A stretch of DNA of 64,000 nt, from positions 1 to 64,000 of the forward strand of contig NZ_JAPPUX010000007.1 in assembly GCF_026712185.1 (NCBI RefSeq). The letters are read 5' to 3'. Below the pieces are notes generated by a model. It did not search any database. It saw only the letters and a program-made list of their open reading frames with translations, and was not told the DNA's origin. The position numbers and the translations under genes were made by a program. Positions 42,144 through 49,638 of this stretch are shown here, in pieces. This stretch comes from Nocardioides pini. GTDB taxonomy: Bacteria; Actinomycetota; Actinomycetes; Propionibacteriales; Nocardioidaceae. How positions within the stretch are numbered: the stretch's first letter is position 1; each line of letters starts with the position of its first letter.

Positions 42144-42767
42144 GTGACGATCTCGCACTCTCCCGCTCCCGCTCGCTCCGACGTCGCCACCGCGACTCCG
42201 GGCACCGCGACGAGCCCCACCCGCCCGTTCCTGCTCCACGGCAGGGTGCTCACCGCCGGCGCCGTGGCCTGGTCGGCCTCCATCCTGGCCGTCGGCCAAG
42301 ACCCTCAGGACACCACCGGCCTGGTCGTCTTCGGGCTCGGCTCCGGCCTGTTCCAGGTCGGCGTGCTGTTCCTGCTGCGCGTGCTGTGGCGCACCCGGGC
42401 GCTGGGCGACGGCCGGATCGCCCGAGGGGTGATCCGCGCCGAGACCGTCGCGCTCAGCCTGGCGATCGCGTCGACGTTCGTGGACGCCATCGGGGTCTCC
42501 GACCTCACCCAGCCGGGCTGGCTGGCGCTGGACCTCTTCTGGCCGCTGTCGATGCTGGGCATGTTCCTCATCGGTGTCCGGATCGCGATCGCCGGCCGGT
42601 GGAAGGGCGCTGCCCGCTTCTGGCCGATGGTCGCCGAGAGCTGGGCCGTCGTCACCGTCCCCGCGCTCGGCATCTTCGGCGAGACCGTCGGCATGTACGT
42701 CGGTGCCCTCCACCTGCTCGTGGGCTACGCCGTCCTCGGCGTGCTGGTCAGCCGCAAGCGCGACTGA
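42144..42767 (+). CDS. Six-helix membrane protein, unknown function
   Basis: A 207-aa integral membrane protein with about six helices: VLTAGAVAWSASILAVG, GLVVFGLGSGLFQVGVLFLL, AETVALSLAIASTFVDAIGV, GWLALDLFWPLSMLGMFLIG, MVAESWAVVTVPALGIFG and MYVGALHLLVGYAVLGVLV. I do not recognise a named family. The start chosen is GTG 42144 because AGGAG sits 8 nt before it; ATG 42126 is the alternative. It is divergent from the histidine kinase operon and may be a target of that system, which is inferred from position only. Confidence 0.75.
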   Translation: MTISHSPAPARSDVATATPGTATSPTRPFLLHGRVLTAGAVAWSASILAVGQDPQDTTGLVVFGLGSGLFQVGVLFLLRVLWRTRALGDGRIARGVIRAETVALSLAIASTFVDAIGVSDLTQPGWLALDLFWPLSMLGMFLIGVRIAIAGRWKGAARFWPMVAESWAVVTVPALGIFGETVGMYVGALHLLVGYAVLGVLVSRKRD

Positions 42768-42780
42768 CCATCACGAGCAG

Positions 42781-42819
42781 AAGGCCCCGGACCTCTCCCC
42801 CGCGGAGGTCCGGGGCCTT
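42781..42819. terminator. Bidirectional terminator
   Basis: A perfect 15-bp stem (AAGGCCCCGGACCTC and its complement, 9-nt loop) lies midway between the convergent genes ending at 42767 and 42828. Confidence 0.85.
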
Positions 42820-42827
42820 CGTCGCGC

Positions 42828-45248
42828 TCAGTCGAGCGCCAGCCCCGCGGCCGGGGTGACCCGGGCGGCGCGACGGGCGGGTACGACGCACGCGGCCAGG
42901 CCGGCGAGCGCGGCGACCAGCGCGACCGCACCGAGCTGCACGACCGGGACCGTCATCGTGACGTCGTCGATGACCGGCCCGAGCAGCACGCGCACGCCGA
43001 CCCAGGCGAAGACGAGGCCGATCGCCGTGCCCAGGGCGGTGGCGACCCCCGAGAGCAGCAGCCCCTCCGCGGCCATGGCCCGGCGCAGCTGGTCGCGGGT
43101 CAGGCCCATCGCGCGCAGCAGGGCGTTCTCCCGGCTGCGCTCGAGCACCGACAGGCCGAGCGTGTTGCCGATGCCGATCAAGGCGATCAGCACGGCGATC
43201 CCCAGCAACCCGACCACGGCGCCCGTCAGGATGTCGACCTGCAGGTCCACCCAGGCGCGGTCGGCGTAGCCCCCGTCGACGACCGCCCGGCTCCCGGCCA
43301 GCGCGGCCAGGTCCCCGTCGAGGTCCTCCGCGTCCGTCCCGGGGACGGCTCGCGCCCACACCGCGACCGGCTGGGCCGTCGAGGTGAGCTCGGCCATCGT
43401 CGCGGAGGACACCAGCCCGGCCTGCCCCCACGCGGGGCCGAGCCGCACGTCGAGGGTGTGGTCCCGGCCGTCGACCGTGACGACGACCCGGTCGGTGTCC
43501 AGCACCCGGTCGGCCACGTCGCGGGGCCACGCGTCCACCACGTCGTAGGACAGCAGGACGGTGCCGTCCGGCGGCGAGAGGTCGCTCGGTCCGCGCACCA
43601 CGGTGGGCCGCCCGGAGACCTGTGCCAGCGGGAGCGGCTCGTCGCCCACGGCTGCGATCGTGCCGGCGAGGGTGACCGTGTCGGCCACGCCGTCGACCGC
43701 GGCCGCCCGCTCGACCAGCGCGTCGTCGAGCGGTGCGTCCACCGCGGTGACGGTCGCGTCGAGGGGGTAGTCGGTGTCCATAGCGTCGTCGATGCCGGTG
43801 CGCGAGGACGCCAGTCCGGTCAGGATCGCCGTGGTGAGGGTGACGCCGACCAGCAGCGAGGCGGCGGTGGTGGCGGCGCGGCGCCGGTCACGCACCGCGT
43901 TCCCGGCGGCGAGGCGGCCCACGGGGCCGGTGCCGAGGAGCCGGCTCGCCGCGGTCAGCAGCGCCGGGACCAGCCAGGGCCCGAGCAGCAGCACGCCGAC
44001 GAAGGCGATCATGCCGCCGCCCAGCATGAGCACGACGGAGGGCAGCGCCCCGTCCGCCACCGCGACGGCGAGCAGGCCCGAGCCGGTGGCCACCGACAGC
44101 ACCGCGAGCGCGAGCCGGAGGCGGCCGGACTGTGAGCGCGCGTCAGGACCGGTGTCGGGGCGCAGGGCGGCCAGCGGCGGCACCCGGGTGACGCCGCGGG
44201 TGGGGAGCCAGGCGGCCGCCACCGTGACGAGCACGCCGAGCGCGCAGGCGCCACCGAGCCACCACGGGTCGATGGTGGCTGCGCCCATGTCGGTGAACCA
44301 GATCCCGACGAGCTGGACCAGGCCGAGGCCGCCGAGCCCGCCGACGACCACCCCCGCGGCGGAGGCGACCACCCCCGTCGCGAGCGCCTCGAGCCGCACC
44401 GAGCGGCGGAGCTCGCGGCGGGTCACTCCCACGCAGCGCAGCAGCGCGAACTCGCGCAGGCGCTGGGCGAAGAGGATCGAGAACGTGTTGGCGATGACCA
44501 GCATGGCCACGAAGAACGCGATGGCGACGAAGACCAGCGCCAGGATCGCGATGATGTCGACACCGCGGGAGATCTCGGCCTGCCGCTCGGCCACCCAGGC
44601 GTCCGAGTCCCGGACGGTGGCGTCGGGGACGAGTCGGGTGGCGAGCTCCGCGGACCCGCCCCAGGCGACGGCGTCCGCCCAGAGCGTGTCGCGGAAGCGC
44701 TCCAGGGTTGGCCACGGGACGTAGAGGTCGGCGCCCATCGCGGCGGGGCTGTCGACCAGGCCGACCACCTCGACGTCGGCGGCCGCGCGGCCGCTGCCGA
44801 CGCGGAGCAGGTCGCCGATCCCCACGCCCGATCCCTTGGCCGCGTTGACGTCGGCGACGGCCTCCCCGGGCGCGGTCGGGAGACGACCGGCCTCGAGGGC
44901 CTGCCACTGCAGGCCCGGGTCGAGGGAGACCTCGGCGACGTCGGCGGACCGGGTGAGCTGGACGCCGTCGCGCGAGACGGGCTCCATCGCGTAGCCCAGG
45001 GCGAGTGCCGCGACGTCGTCCTCGGCCGCGCCGGCCATCAGCCGGGTGACGTCGCGCGGGTCCGCGACGGTCACCACGTGGTCGACGTGGGCGACGGGCG
45101 CCCCGACGTCGGCGGTCATCCCGGCGCGGGTGGCCCCGGTGAGCATGCCGATGACGACGATGAAGGCGACGCCGATGACGACGGCCACCGACGCCGCGAC
45201 GTACCTCCGGGTGTGGTGGCGCATCGACGCCACGAGCACGGTGCGCAT
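42828..45248 (-). CDS. ABC transporter permease, two FtsX domains
   Basis: An 806-aa protein of the MacB/FtsX/LolE-type exporter class. A membrane anchor at the start (RRYVAASVAVVIGVAFIVVI) is followed by a large extracytoplasmic domain (about 40-260), three membrane helices with the FtsX coupling loop (RLREFALLRCVGVTRRELRR), a fourth-fifth helix pair, a second extracytoplasmic domain (about 490-660) and a second FtsX core (ENALLRAMGLTRDQLRRAM). It overlaps its ATPase gene by 1 bp. Such mechanotransmission-type pairs usually handle lipids, peptides or envelope remodelling. A two-component system is encoded just upstream. Confidence 0.93.
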   Translation of the reverse strand: MRTVLVASMRHHTRRYVAASVAVVIGVAFIVVIGMLTGATRAGMTADVGAPVAHVDHVVTVADPRDVTRLMAGAAEDDVAALALGYAMEPVSRDGVQLTRSADVAEVSLDPGLQWQALEAGRLPTAPGEAVADVNAAKGSGVGIGDLLRVGSGRAAADVEVVGLVDSPAAMGADLYVPWPTLERFRDTLWADAVAWGGSAELATRLVPDATVRDSDAWVAERQAEISRGVDIIAILALVFVAIAFFVAMLVIANTFSILFAQRLREFALLRCVGVTRRELRRSVRLEALATGVVASAAGVVVGGLGGLGLVQLVGIWFTDMGAATIDPWWLGGACALGVLVTVAAAWLPTRGVTRVPPLAALRPDTGPDARSQSGRLRLALAVLSVATGSGLLAVAVADGALPSVVLMLGGGMIAFVGVLLLGPWLVPALLTAASRLLGTGPVGRLAAGNAVRDRRRAATTAASLLVGVTLTTAILTGLASSRTGIDDAMDTDYPLDATVTAVDAPLDDALVERAAAVDGVADTVTLAGTIAAVGDEPLPLAQVSGRPTVVRGPSDLSPPDGTVLLSYDVVDAWPRDVADRVLDTDRVVVTVDGRDHTLDVRLGPAWGQAGLVSSATMAELTSTAQPVAVWARAVPGTDAEDLDGDLAALAGSRAVVDGGYADRAWVDLQVDILTGAVVGLLGIAVLIALIGIGNTLGLSVLERSRENALLRAMGLTRDQLRRAMAAEGLLLSGVATALGTAIGLVFAWVGVRVLLGPVIDDVTMTVPVVQLGAVALVAALAGLAACVVPARRAARVTPAAGLALD

Positions 45249-46009
45249 CAGGCGCCCCGTCCACGCAGCGCGGCGACGAGCTCGTCCTGGCCGGGGTCGG
45301 TGAGGTGGGCGGTGACGGCGCCGTCGTGGATGACCACCACGTCGTCGGCGTACGCCGCCGCGTCGAGCTCGTGGGTCACCATCACCACCGTCATCCCGAG
45401 CTCGCGGACCGAGCGGCGCAGGTGCCCGAGCACCTCCGCGCTGGCCTCGCTGTCGAGGTTGCCGGTGGGCTCGTCGGCGAAGACGATGTCGGGCTGGGTG
45501 ACGAGCGCGCGGGCGATCGCGACGCGCTGCTGCTGGCCGCCGGAGAGCTGGCTGGGCAGGTGGCCGAGCCGGTCGCGGAGCCCGAGCACGTCGACGACCT
45601 GGTCGTAGCGCTGCCGGTCGACCGGGCGACCGGCGAGCTCGAGGGGCAGGACGATGTTCTGGCCGGCGGTGAGCATCGGCAGCAGGTTGAAGGCCTGGAA
45701 GACGAAGCCGATGTGCTCGCGCCGGAAGATCGTCAGCGCGGTGTCGTCGAGGCCGGCGAGGTCACGCCCGGCGACGGTCACCTCGCCGGAGGTCGCGGCG
45801 TCGAGGCCCGCCAGGCAGTGCATGAGGGTGGACTTGCCGGAGCCGCTCGGGCCCATGATGGCGGTGAAGCGGCCGGCCGGGACGTCGAGGTCCACGCCGC
45901 GCAGGGCGTGGACGGCGTTGTCGCCGGTGCCGTAGGTGCGGGTCAGGCCGCGGGCGCTGGCAGCCGTCCGGGTGCCGGCCGGTGTGCTGGTGTCGAGTGT
46001 CGTGGTCAT
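45248..46009 (-). CDS. ABC transporter ATPase, LolD/MacB type
   Basis: A 253-aa ATPase. Walker A MGPSGSGKSTLMHCLAGLD (about residue 55), Q-loop GFVFQAFNLLPMLTAGQNIV, signature LSGGQQQRVAIARAL, Walker B IVFADEPTGNLDSEAS and H-loop VMVTHELDAAAYADD. The FQxFNLLP and DEPTGNLD variants are those of the LolD/MacB/FtsE group. It is coupled by 1-bp overlap to the two-FtsX permease. Upstream are a 120-bp stretch with a CGGTCG/CGACCG inverted repeat (46091-46107) and the family A repeat copy 3, then a kinase-regulator pair on the same strand that probably controls it. Confidence 0.95.
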   Translation of the reverse strand: MTTTLDTSTPAGTRTAASARGLTRTYGTGDNAVHALRGVDLDVPAGRFTAIMGPSGSGKSTLMHCLAGLDAATSGEVTVAGRDLAGLDDTALTIFRREHIGFVFQAFNLLPMLTAGQNIVLPLELAGRPVDRQRYDQVVDVLGLRDRLGHLPSQLSGGQQQRVAIARALVTQPDIVFADEPTGNLDSEASAEVLGHLRRSVRELGMTVVMVTHELDAAAYADDVVVIHDGAVTAHLTDPGQDELVAALRGRGA

Positions 46010-46129
46010 GGGGACAACGGTGCTCGTCAGCGGCCGCCCGGTCGTCGGCCCGGGGAAGGCTTCTCGGGTCGGCCTGCGGGCGGACGCGCGCGGTCGGCGT
46101 ACGACCGGGGGAGGACCCTGCCGCCGAGG

Positions 46130-46208
46130 TTCGTACCCGAGTTGCGTGCTTCGAGGTCGAGATCTGTACCTGTAAGCAGGGCGGTCACCGGATATCCGGT
46201 GACTCCAG
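46130..46208 (-). repeat. Repeat family A, copy 3 (hybrid hairpin)
   Basis: In minus orientation: CTGGA, palindrome GTCACCGGATATCCGGTGAC (46184-46203), then CCCTGCTTACAGGTAC, the AGATCT core, then CGACCTCGAAGCA and AACTCGGGTACGAA. The left arm equals copy 2 and the right arm is of copy 1 type, so the hairpin carries internal mismatches. It lies 11 bp after the stop of the response regulator gene and in its orientation. Confidence 0.88.
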
Positions 46209-46219
46209 CGGGGAGGCGG

Positions 46220-46912
46220 TCAGGGACTCACGAGGCCCGTCTCGTAGCCGAGCACCACGAGCTGGACGCGGTCGCGGGAGCCGGTCTTGGCCAGCACCCG
46301 GCCGACGTGGGTCTTGACGGTCGTCTCGGCGACGACGAGGTGCTCGGCGATCTCGGTGTTGGTCAGGCCGCGGGCGATGAGGGTGAGCACCTCGACCTCG
46401 CGCTCGGTCAGCTGGGCGAGCCGGTCGTCGTACGTCGCCGGCGCGGCCGGGTCGGGCAGCGCGGCGAAGTGGTCGAGCAGCCGCCGGGTGGTGCTGGGGG
46501 CGACGACGGCGTCGCCCGCCATCACGGCACGGATCGCGCCGAGCAGGTCGGGCGGTGCGGCGTCCTTGAGGAGGAACGCGGAGGCGCCGGCGCGGATCGC
46601 GGCGAAGGCGTACTCGTCGAGGTCGAAGGTCGTCAGCACGATCACCCGCGGCGGGGCGGCCCGCGCGAGCAGCCGGCTCGTCGCCTCGACGCCGTCGACG
46701 CGCGGCATCCGGACGTCCATCAGCACCACGTCGGCGGCCGTGACGGCGAGCCGCTCGAGCGCCTCGCCCCCGTCGCCGGCCTCGCCGACGACCTCCATGT
46801 CGTCCTGGCTGTCGACGAGCATCCGGAAGCCGGCGCGCACCATCTGCTGGTCGTCGACGAGGAAGACCCGGACCGGCCCGGCGTGATGGCCGGCTGCGTC
46901 GCTCTCGCTCAC
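46220..46912 (-). CDS. Response regulator, NarL/FixJ family (ABC-linked)
   Basis: A 230-aa regulator. Receiver domain: VFLVDDQQMVRAGFRMLVDS with the acidic pair, the phospho-Asp in VVLMDVRMPRVDGVEA, VLTTFDLDEYAF, and the Lys in AFLLKDAAPPD. LuxR-type helix-turn-helix: LTEREVEVLTLIARGLTNTE and VVAETTVKTHVGRVLAKTG. The start is GTG 46912, overlapping the kinase stop by 4 bp. It lies directly upstream of a LolD/FtsX exporter on the same strand, the common arrangement in which the pair controls exporter expression. A family A repeat lies just after its stop. Confidence 0.95.
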   Translation of the reverse strand: MSESDAAGHHAGPVRVFLVDDQQMVRAGFRMLVDSQDDMEVVGEAGDGGEALERLAVTAADVVLMDVRMPRVDGVEATSRLLARAAPPRVIVLTTFDLDEYAFAAIRAGASAFLLKDAAPPDLLGAIRAVMAGDAVVAPSTTRRLLDHFAALPDPAAPATYDDRLAQLTEREVEVLTLIARGLTNTEIAEHLVVAETTVKTHVGRVLAKTGSRDRVQLVVLGYETGLVSP

Positions 46913-48060
46913 AGCGGCAGCCTCGCAGACACCGCGAACCCGCCCCCCGGCGCGGGGCCGGCCTCCAACGTCCCGCCGTGGACGGCGGCGCGCTCGCGCA
47001 TGCCGACGAGGCCCAGGCCGCGACTGTCCGGGTGGGAGGCCGCCCCCCGCCCGTCGTCGCGGACCTCGATGACGACCTCGGTGCCGACGGCGACGCGCAC
47101 GTCCACCGCCGCGTCCGGCCCGGCGTGCTTGCGCACGTTGGTGAGGGCCTCCTGCACGATGCGGTACGCCGCCAGCCCGATCCCGTCTGGCACGTCGGTC
47201 GCGGGCTCCGGGAGGTCGGCGCTCACGCGCGTGCCGGCGGCGCGGGCCTCGTCGACGAGGTGGCGTACATCGTCGAGGCCGGGCTGCGGCGCCACGCCGG
47301 TGTCGCCCTCGCGGAGCAGCCCCAGCAGCCGTCGCATCTCGGTGAGCGCCTCGCGGCCCGCGGCAGAGATCGTCTCCAGGGTGCCGACCGCGACGGCGGG
47401 GTCCTTGGCGGCGGCATACCGCGCGCCGTCGGCCTGGACGACGATCACCGACAGGCCGTGGGCGACCACGTCGTGCATCTCCCGGGCGATCCGCGAGCGC
47501 TCGTCGCGTGCGGCCAGCTCCACCTCCCGCTCGGCCATCCGCTCGGCCTGCTCGGCGCGCGCGACCAGCGAGGCGACGTACCGCTCGCGCGACTGCGCCG
47601 CCCAGCCGAGCGCCCACGCGGCGGTGACGATGGCGCCGATCGTGACGGTGTAGGGCGCGAGGTTGCCCGGGGTGAGGTCGCCGGCCCCGAACCCGAACAG
47701 CCAGCGGGTCGCCGCGACCAGCGCGCCGGCGTACCCCACGAGCAGCGCCGCCACGCCCTGCCACCGCGGCGACCAGCGCGCGACGGAGTAGACCGCGACG
47801 GGGAAGGCGAGCTGGCCGACGGTGGGCTCGTCGTGGAGGACCGCCTGCAGCGCGGACGCCGCCGCGACGACGAGGAAGACCGGCCACGGGTGGCTGCGGC
47901 GCCAGAGCAGGGGCAGCACCTCGGCGACGGTGAAGGCGGTCGCGACCGGCTGGTCGGCAGCGATGTGGCCCAGGCCGCCCACGACGAGGACGAACGCGAC
48001 GACCAGCCGGTCGAGCCAGCGCCGCCCACGCGGCCCCAGGCGCCACGGGTGCGGGTCCAT
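46909..48060 (-). CDS. Sensor histidine kinase, HisKA_3 type (ABC-linked)
   Basis: A 383-aa kinase with 4-5 membrane helices in residues 1-165 (LDRLVVAFVLVVGGLGHIAA; VFLVVAAASALQAVL; VAALLVGYAGALVAAT; VTIGAIVTAAWALGWAA). There is no large external domain, so it probably senses within the membrane. Phosphoacceptor: RSRIAREMHDVVAHGLSVIV. ATPase domain: IVQEALTNVRKHAGPDA and VRDDGRGAAS. The start chosen is ATG 48060. TAACGT 8 nt upstream may be a -10. It overlaps the regulator gene by 4 bp. This is the kinase of an ABC-exporter control module of the LiaS/DesK-like type. Confidence 0.93.
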   Translation of the reverse strand: MDPHPWRLGPRGRRWLDRLVVAFVLVVGGLGHIAADQPVATAFTVAEVLPLLWRRSHPWPVFLVVAAASALQAVLHDEPTVGQLAFPVAVYSVARWSPRWQGVAALLVGYAGALVAATRWLFGFGAGDLTPGNLAPYTVTIGAIVTAAWALGWAAQSRERYVASLVARAEQAERMAEREVELAARDERSRIAREMHDVVAHGLSVIVVQADGARYAAAKDPAVAVGTLETISAAGREALTEMRRLLGLLREGDTGVAPQPGLDDVRHLVDEARAAGTRVSADLPEPATDVPDGIGLAAYRIVQEALTNVRKHAGPDAAVDVRVAVGTEVVIEVRDDGRGAASHPDSRGLGLVGMRERAAVHGGTLEAGPAPGGGFAVSARLPL

Positions 48061-48140
48061 GGTGCAGAACGTTAGACCGCGCACCCGCCCCCGGCGTCAG
48101 ACCACGGGAGGACGCCGAACAGCCGCGCGTCGCCCCCGAG

Positions 48141-48146
48141 TAGGGT
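48141..48146 (+). promoter_or_regulatory. -10 box of DUF4177 operon, leaderless spacing
   Basis: TAGGGT, 7 nt, then ATG 48154: identical in hexamer and spacing to the dnaX and CoA-transferase starts. Confidence 0.6.
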
Positions 48147-48153
48147 GCGATCC

Positions 48154-48306
48154 ATGACCCAGTGGGAATACCAGGTGGCGCCGATTCCGCTCCACAACGA
48201 GGCCCTGATGCTCAACAACTTCGGCCAGGACGGCTGGGAGCTGGTGGCCATCCACACCAACGCGCAGGGCGGCCTCGTCGCCTTCCTGAAGAAGCCGAAG
48301 GCCTGA
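48154..48306 (+). CDS. Small DUF4177-type protein
   Basis: A 50-aa protein: MTQWEYQVAPIPLHNEALML, then NNFGQDGWELVAIHTNAQGG and LVAFLKKPKA. The EYQVAP...GQDGWELV...FLKKP pattern is that of DUF4177 proteins. No function is known. It begins a same-strand run with RidA (1 bp after its stop), NUDIX and MBL genes. A similar small gene sits before the RidA gene in mycobacteria, as I recall. Easily missed because of its size, but the start signal and pattern are clear. Confidence 0.88.
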   Translation: MTQWEYQVAPIPLHNEALMLNNFGQDGWELVAIHTNAQGGLVAFLKKPKA

Positions 48307-48307
48307 C

Positions 48308-48763
48308 GTGGGTGCCGAGGCCCGCCTCGCCGAGCTGGGCATCACCGTCCCCGAGGTCGTCCCGCCGGTCGCGGCCTACCAGCCGACGGCGAGGAGCGGC
48401 AACCTCGTCTTCACCGCCGGCCAGCTGCCCGCCCGCGACGGCGGGATGCTCGCGATCGGCAAGCTCGGCGCCGAGGTCAGCGACGAGCAGGGCTACGAGT
48501 GCGCCCGCCAGTGCGCCCTCAACGCGCTCGCCGCGGTCAAGGCCGAGATCGGCTCGCTCGACGACGTCAAGCGCGTGGTCAAGGTCGTCGTGTTCGTCGC
48601 CTCGACGCCCGACTTCACCGGCCAGCCCCAGGTCGCCAACGGCGCCTCCGAGCTGCTCGGCGAGGTCTTCGGCGACGCCGGCAAGCACGCCCGCTCCGCC
48701 GTCGGCGTCACCGTGCTCCCGCTCGACGTGCCCGTCGAGGTCGAGATCGTCGTCGAGGTCTGA
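48308..48763 (+). CDS. RidA/YjgF/Rid-family protein
   Basis: A 151-aa trimeric Rid-fold protein; family members hydrolyse reactive enamine/imine intermediates, protecting PLP enzymes. RLAELGITVPEVVPPVAAYQ, SGNLVFTAGQLPARDGGML and ECARQCALNALAAVKAEIG are family-typical, and VVKVVVFVASTPDF matches the Rid core. The late Arg region (KHARSAVGVTVLPLDVPVEV) carries the position of the carboxylate-binding Arg of active RidA. The start is GTG 48308, 1 bp after the DUF4177 stop. Co-transcribed with the following NUDIX gene. Confidence 0.92.
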   Translation: MGAEARLAELGITVPEVVPPVAAYQPTARSGNLVFTAGQLPARDGGMLAIGKLGAEVSDEQGYECARQCALNALAAVKAEIGSLDDVKRVVKVVVFVASTPDFTGQPQVANGASELLGEVFGDAGKHARSAVGVTVLPLDVPVEVEIVVEV

Positions 48764-48767
48764 GACC

Positions 48768-49628
48768 TTGCAGCGCCTTCCCCTCCCCGAGGCGCTCGTC
48801 GCGCAGGCGAGGTCGTACGCCGAGGGTGGTGCGACGCCCGCCGAGCCCCGCGACGCGGCGACGGTGGTGCTGGTGCGCCCGGGTGCCGCCGGCCCCGACG
48901 TCTACCTCCTGCGCCGCCAGACGTCGATGGCCTTCGCAGGCGGGATGTGCGTCTTCCCCGGCGGCGGCGTCGATCCTCGCGACTTCGACGACGAGCTGGT
49001 CGAGCGCGGCCTGTGGGCCGGTCCGTCGCCCGCCGAGTGGGCCTCGCGGCTCGGCTGCGACGAGCCCCGGGCCCGGGCGCTGGTCTGCGCGGCCGTGCGG
49101 GAGACCTTCGAGGAGTCGGGAGTGCTGCTGGCGGGCGCCGGTCCGGACTCGGTCGTGGCCGACACCACCGGCGACGACTGGGAGGCCGACCGCGTCGCGC
49201 TGGAGTCGCGCGAGGTCTCGCTGACCGCCTTCCTCGAGAAGCGCTCGCTCGTGCTCCGCACCGACCTCCTCGGCGCCTGGTCGGGCTGGCTGACCCCGGT
49301 GTTCGAGCCGCGGCGCTACCGCACGTGGTTCTTCGTGGCCCGCCTGCCCGAGGGGCAGGTGACCCGCGACGTGTCGAGCGAGTCGTCCTCGGTCATGTGG
49401 GCCGGCGCGATGGACGCGGTGTCGCTCGTCGAGCGGCAGGAGATCCTCATGCTGCCCCCGACGTGGCTGACCTGCCTCGAGGTGGGCCAGTACGCCGACC
49501 CCTCCGCCGTCCTCGCCGAGGCGAGCGGCCGGAGGGTCGAGATGTTCATGCCCGAGGTCGTCGCCGACGGCGAGGAGTTCATCCTGTCCACCCCACCGGC
49601 CTACGCCACGCTGATGGCCGCTCGATGA
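48768..49628 (+). CDS. NUDIX hydrolase with extended Nudix box (NUDT7/19-like)
   Basis: A 286-aa protein. A Nudix fold starts with ATVVLVRPGAAGPDVYLLRR, then MAFAGGMCVFPGGGVDPRDF. A 40-residue insertion separates this from the catalytic helix ALVCAAVRETFEESGVLLAG (REx2EEx... motif). This split box is seen in peroxisomal NUDT7/19-type CoA or fatty-acyl-CoA diphosphatases. The C-terminal part is helical (SLVERQEILMLPPTWLTCLE). The start is TTG 48768, 4 bp after RidA; no better start fits the fold. The substrate is unproven. Confidence 0.85.
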   Translation: MQRLPLPEALVAQARSYAEGGATPAEPRDAATVVLVRPGAAGPDVYLLRRQTSMAFAGGMCVFPGGGVDPRDFDDELVERGLWAGPSPAEWASRLGCDEPRARALVCAAVRETFEESGVLLAGAGPDSVVADTTGDDWEADRVALESREVSLTAFLEKRSLVLRTDLLGAWSGWLTPVFEPRRYRTWFFVARLPEGQVTRDVSSESSSVMWAGAMDAVSLVERQEILMLPPTWLTCLEVGQYADPSAVLAEASGRRVEMFMPEVVADGEEFILSTPPAYATLMAAR

Positions 49629-49638
49629 GCCACCGGGG

